Assembly (NCBI GenBank): GCA_020854785.1
Contig: JAHFZE010000114.1
Location: 1 to 9,300 of the forward strand
Length of the DNA: 9,300 nt
DNA from: Methanomethylovorans sp.
GTDB taxonomy: Archaea > Halobacteriota > Methanosarcinia > Methanosarcinales > Methanosarcinaceae
Reading direction: 5' to 3'
Below are positions 7,796-9,300 of the stretch, one piece after another; positions within the stretch are counted from its first letter, which is position 1, and every line of letters begins with the position of its first letter. The position numbers and the translations under genes are program-made. The notes under the pieces were generated by a model. It did no database searches. It worked only from the letters and a program-made list of their open reading frames with translations, and was not told the DNA's origin.

Positions 7796-7819
7796 TAGAT
7801 AATATAAATATATTATCTA
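7796..7819. promoter_or_regulatory. AT-rich 24-base palindrome with 11-base arms
   Basis: TAGATAATATA (7796-7806) and its exact complement TATATTATCTA (7809-7819) flank the bases AA. The core resembles a TATA box on both strands. It lies in the 241-base spacer between azlD and the TPR gene, in which I see no gene. The element ATTAGATAA recurs at 7708-7716 in opposite orientation to TTATCTAAT at 7813-7821. Confidence 0.4.
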
Positions 7820-7900
7820 ATTTAAATAATACAAATTAAAAATATATTTTTTTAGCGTATTTAAAACTTGACTGTACACCTTAGTTTGTAATTCGGCCGA

Positions 7901-8248
7901 TCATGAAAAGAACAGCAAAAAAACATCATGCTGAACTAACAACATATAAAGGCCGGTACCGATGAAAATACTGAGCAATGTATTTCTTTTCAATACATGA
8001 AGAATAGTGACCACTGCTATTGTGACGACCTCAGGACTTCCATAAGGAGGCTGGGACCATTGTACATCTTTCAGGCAATAAAAAACAAGGATTAAAAGGA
8101 TCATTGGGGGTAGGTCCTTTTCTATCTTGGACATTGATACTGGAGGCTCCTTTGAATTAAAAAGGACAAAGGGCAATACCCTTGTGATAAACGTTGCAAT
8201 GGCCACAACTGTTATGACAGTAAGCAGATACAGTACTTCATTGGTCAT
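7901..8248 (-). CDS. azlD: Branched-chain amino acid transport protein AzlD
   Basis: AzlD is the small membrane subunit that works with AzlC; the pair exports branched-chain amino acids or analogues such as 4-azaleucine. The 115 residues hold about three to four hydrophobic segments and the family marks TRVLPF (22-27), DLPPMILLILVFYCLK (from about 46) and LKRNTLLSIFIGTGLYML near the end. The start was set at the ATG at 8248, not the GTG two codons upstream. That ATG overlaps the azlC stop as ATGA, and AAGGAG lies 5 bases before it, whereas a GTG start would run into the ribosome binding site. Translation is thus coupled to azlC. Substrate specificity cannot be read from the sequence. Confidence 0.9.
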   Translation of the reverse strand: MTNEVLYLLTVITVVAIATFITRVLPFVLFNSKEPPVSMSKIEKDLPPMILLILVFYCLKDVQWSQPPYGSPEVVTIAVVTILHVLKRNTLLSIFIGTGLYMLLVQHDVFLLFFS

Positions 8249-8976
8249 GGCCACTCCTTCTGATCTGTAGTTGACATGGAGATATTTTTGGACCTTGCTA
8301 TTTTCTCATATACTGCCAGAAAAAGCGTTCCGATAAGAATTGAGAACAAAAGTATGTTTTCAGGGCTGAACAGAGCAAGAGAGATACCACCAGCCCCAAT
8401 TGCAGCAATAAAGGGAACACGCGTATTTGAATGGTAGTACTGTTCAATTGTCAATACCACGAACAATGCAGTAAGTACAAAAGCCATACCCTTCAGATCA
8501 AGATCAATTACTGATCCCAGCACTGCTCCAAGAATTGATCCAGCAACCCAGTAAAAGTGGTTCATTACAGCTATGGAAAAATAAAACTTGCTTTTAGGAA
8601 CATTTTCCGGGAGTTCAGTGGTAATTAGGAGGGCATATGTTTCATCAGTAAGTGCAAATATAAGATACGGTTTGAATTTCCCTGCGTCAGAAAACCTTGC
8701 AATCATGGAAAGGCCATAAAATGAATGTCTGAGATTAATAAGAAGCGTAATGATAAGGAATTCTGTAAGCCCTGCACCGGCCACCAGCAGTGCCACTGAT
8801 ATGAACTGCACTGATCCCGCATAGATAAAAATACTCATCAAAAGGGCATATGACCAGTGATAACCTGCTCCTGAAAGCAAGAGACCAAAAGCAATTCCCA
8901 GAGGAATATAACCAAGAAGTACAGGAAATGTGATCTTGAATGCACTTAAGATTATCATTTTATTTTCAGGGTCCAT
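8245..8976 (-). CDS. azlC: Branched-chain amino acid permease AzlC
   Basis: AzlC is the larger subunit of the AzlCD exporter (LIV-E family). The 243-residue protein is strongly hydrophobic, with several membrane segments, and carries the family motifs PLGIAFG (25-31), YAGSVQF (52-58), NLRHSFYG (81-88) and TDETYA (110-115). The start chosen is the ATG at 8976 (MDPENKM). An in-frame TTG at 8988 would add four residues, but nothing supports it; no good Shine-Dalgarno is seen for either, so the transcript may have a short leader. azlD follows with a 4-base overlap. In Bacillus the operon is repressed by the Lrp-like AzlB; no such gene is in this window, but a palindrome lies at the predicted transcription start. 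Confidence 0.93.
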   Translation of the reverse strand: MDPENKMIILSAFKITFPVLLGYIPLGIAFGLLLSGAGYHWSYALLMSIFIYAGSVQFISVALLVAGAGLTEFLIITLLINLRHSFYGLSMIARFSDAGKFKPYLIFALTDETYALLITTELPENVPKSKFYFSIAVMNHFYWVAGSILGAVLGSVIDLDLKGMAFVLTALFVVLTIEQYYHSNTRVPFIAAIGAGGISLALFSPENILLFSILIGTLFLAVYEKIARSKNISMSTTDQKEWP

Positions 8977-8992
8977 GCTAACAAACAATATT

Positions 8993-9007
8993 CTAATTAT
9001 TAATTAG
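8993..9007. promoter_or_regulatory. Operator-like palindrome CTAATTA-T-TAATTAG before azlC
   Basis: Perfect 7-base arms around one central T lie 17-31 bases upstream of the azlC ATG, where transcription would start if the TATA candidate at 9028-9036 is used. This is a classic repressor position. AT-rich sequence makes chance palindromes more frequent, so it is only suggestive. Confidence 0.4.
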
Positions 9008-9027
9008 TATTTAACATTGTAATCTAT

Positions 9028-9036
9028 AATATAAAA
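9028..9036 (-). promoter_or_regulatory. Possible TATA box for azlCD
   Basis: Minus-strand TTTTATATT lies about 55 bases before the azlC ATG, predicting a start near 9006 and a leader of about 30 bases. It overlaps the end of the rbcL terminator candidate. Confidence 0.45.
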
Positions 9037-9064
9037 TAAAAAATGCTTTAGCCATTGTTTGGCT
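9037..9064 (-). terminator. Hairpin plus T6 terminator candidate for rbcL
   Basis: On the minus strand AGCCA-AACAA-TGGCT (9064-9050) forms a 5-base-pair stem with a 5-base loop, followed after six bases by TTTTTT (9043-9038). It lies about 80 bases past the rbcL stop. The stem is short, so the T tract is the better argument. Confidence 0.4.
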
Positions 9065-9089
9065 GGAGATGATCCCTCTTAGGAAACAT

Positions 9090-9112
9090 GGCGAACTTAC
9101 ATGTCGTCCGCC
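9090..9112 (-). other. Hairpin in the rbcL 3' region
   Basis: Minus-strand GGCGGAC and GTTCGCC can form a 7-base-pair stem (one G-U) over a 9-base loop, about 30 bases after the rbcL stop. No T tract follows directly, so it may be a 3'-end stabiliser and not a terminator. Confidence 0.3.
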
Positions 9113-9141
9113 AAAATGAATTTTCTATTGCAGCGATAATA

Positions 9142-9300
9142 TTACATAGCGTCTTTCTGTGCTTTTGTGAAATAGTCGATCGCCTGCACCAGTTCCCTGT
9201 GGTCCCGGGCATACTCGGTAATATCCATCTTGTTGAGATAGGCATCACATGCCTGAACTAAGGCCATTGCCCCCTCTTTAGTTCCTCCTGGATGGGCATG
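9142..9300 (-). CDS. rbcL: Ribulose-bisphosphate carboxylase large subunit, form II/III type (partial, C-terminal 52 residues)
   Basis: The reading frame runs from the window edge to TAA and encodes 52 residues beginning HAHPGGTKEGAMALVQACDA and continuing with ITEYARDHRELVQAIDYF. This matches the RuBisCO C-terminus: the HPxGxxxGAxAxxQAxxA stretch that follows the phosphate-binding GGG loop (outside the window), then the EYAxxHxEL helix. As I remember it, the Methanococcoides burtonii form II/III enzyme ends almost the same way (HSHPGGT, LVQACDAYL, EYAKDHKEL). In methanogens RuBisCO is thought to act in AMP/nucleoside breakdown or in a ribulose-phosphate cycle, fixing CO2 onto ribulose bisphosphate. 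The last residues (KAQKDAM) look slightly longer than in that relative. The rest of the gene, including the catalytic lysines, lies beyond the window. The overlapping longer frame at 9048-9248 is a shadow. Confidence 0.85.
   Translation of the reverse strand, partial: HAHPGGTKEGAMALVQACDAYLNKMDITEYARDHRELVQAIDYFTKAQKDAM

Noticed and set aside
7838..7851. AAAAATATATTTTT palindrome downstream of azlD
   Set aside because: A simple A/T tract of the kind expected by chance in this spacer; at most a T-rich terminator for azlD.
9048..9248. 66-residue minus-strand open frame at the right end
   Set aside because: It overlaps the clear RuBisCO C-terminal frame (9142-9300) in another phase and has no recognisable composition or ribosome binding site.
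1..9300. CRISPR arrays, tRNA or rRNA genes, insertion sequences, attachment sites
   Set aside because: No regularly spaced direct repeats, cloverleaf sequences, transposase frames or terminal inverted repeats were seen; the only periodicity is the TPR coding array.

Overview
The window looks like chromosomal DNA of a methylotrophic methanogenic archaeon of the Methanosarcinaceae (a relative of Methanococcoides, Methanolobus or Methanomethylovorans). The main clue is the 52-residue C-terminus of a RuBisCO large subunit at the right edge, which closely resembles the form II/III enzyme of Methanococcoides burtonii as I remember it. Other pointers are AT-rich spacers with archaeal TATA-like boxes, GGAGG/GAGGTG-type ribosome binding sites, and a very large exported TPR protein. 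This placement is inferred from sequence character, not from a search.

Layout from left to right. Positions 2-2089 (+) hold the C-terminal three quarters of the excision-repair ATPase UvrA; its N-terminus lies outside the window. Everything else is on the minus strand. A HEPN/MNT toxin-antitoxin pair, mntA-hepT, converges on uvrA with only 27 bases between stop codons. The antitoxin gene carries an apparent frameshift in a run of seven A. Next come purB (adenylosuccinate lyase), a 1076-residue secreted protein made of about 25 clear and 2 degenerate TPR repeats, an azlC-azlD branched-chain amino acid exporter pair (listed here in transcription order), and the 3' end of the RuBisCO gene (rbcL).

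Two gene pairs are translationally coupled by ATGA stop/start overlaps: mntA-hepT and azlC-azlD. The other genes appear to be separate transcription units with their own AT-rich promoters. The spacers hold several operator-like inverted repeats: a TTCACT half-site cluster before mntA, two inverted repeats before the TPR gene, and a 15-base palindrome at the predicted start of azlC transcription. Hairpin plus T-tract or plain T-tract terminator candidates follow rbcL, purB, the TPR gene and hepT.

The genes do not form a single pathway. DNA repair, purine synthesis, amino acid export and carbon metabolism are ordinary housekeeping functions. The parts most worth a second look are the frameshifted antitoxin beside an intact toxin, the extracellular TPR array with in-register degenerate repeats and a sequon-rich insert, and the palindromic promoter elements. 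I found no CRISPR array, insertion sequence, tRNA or rRNA.
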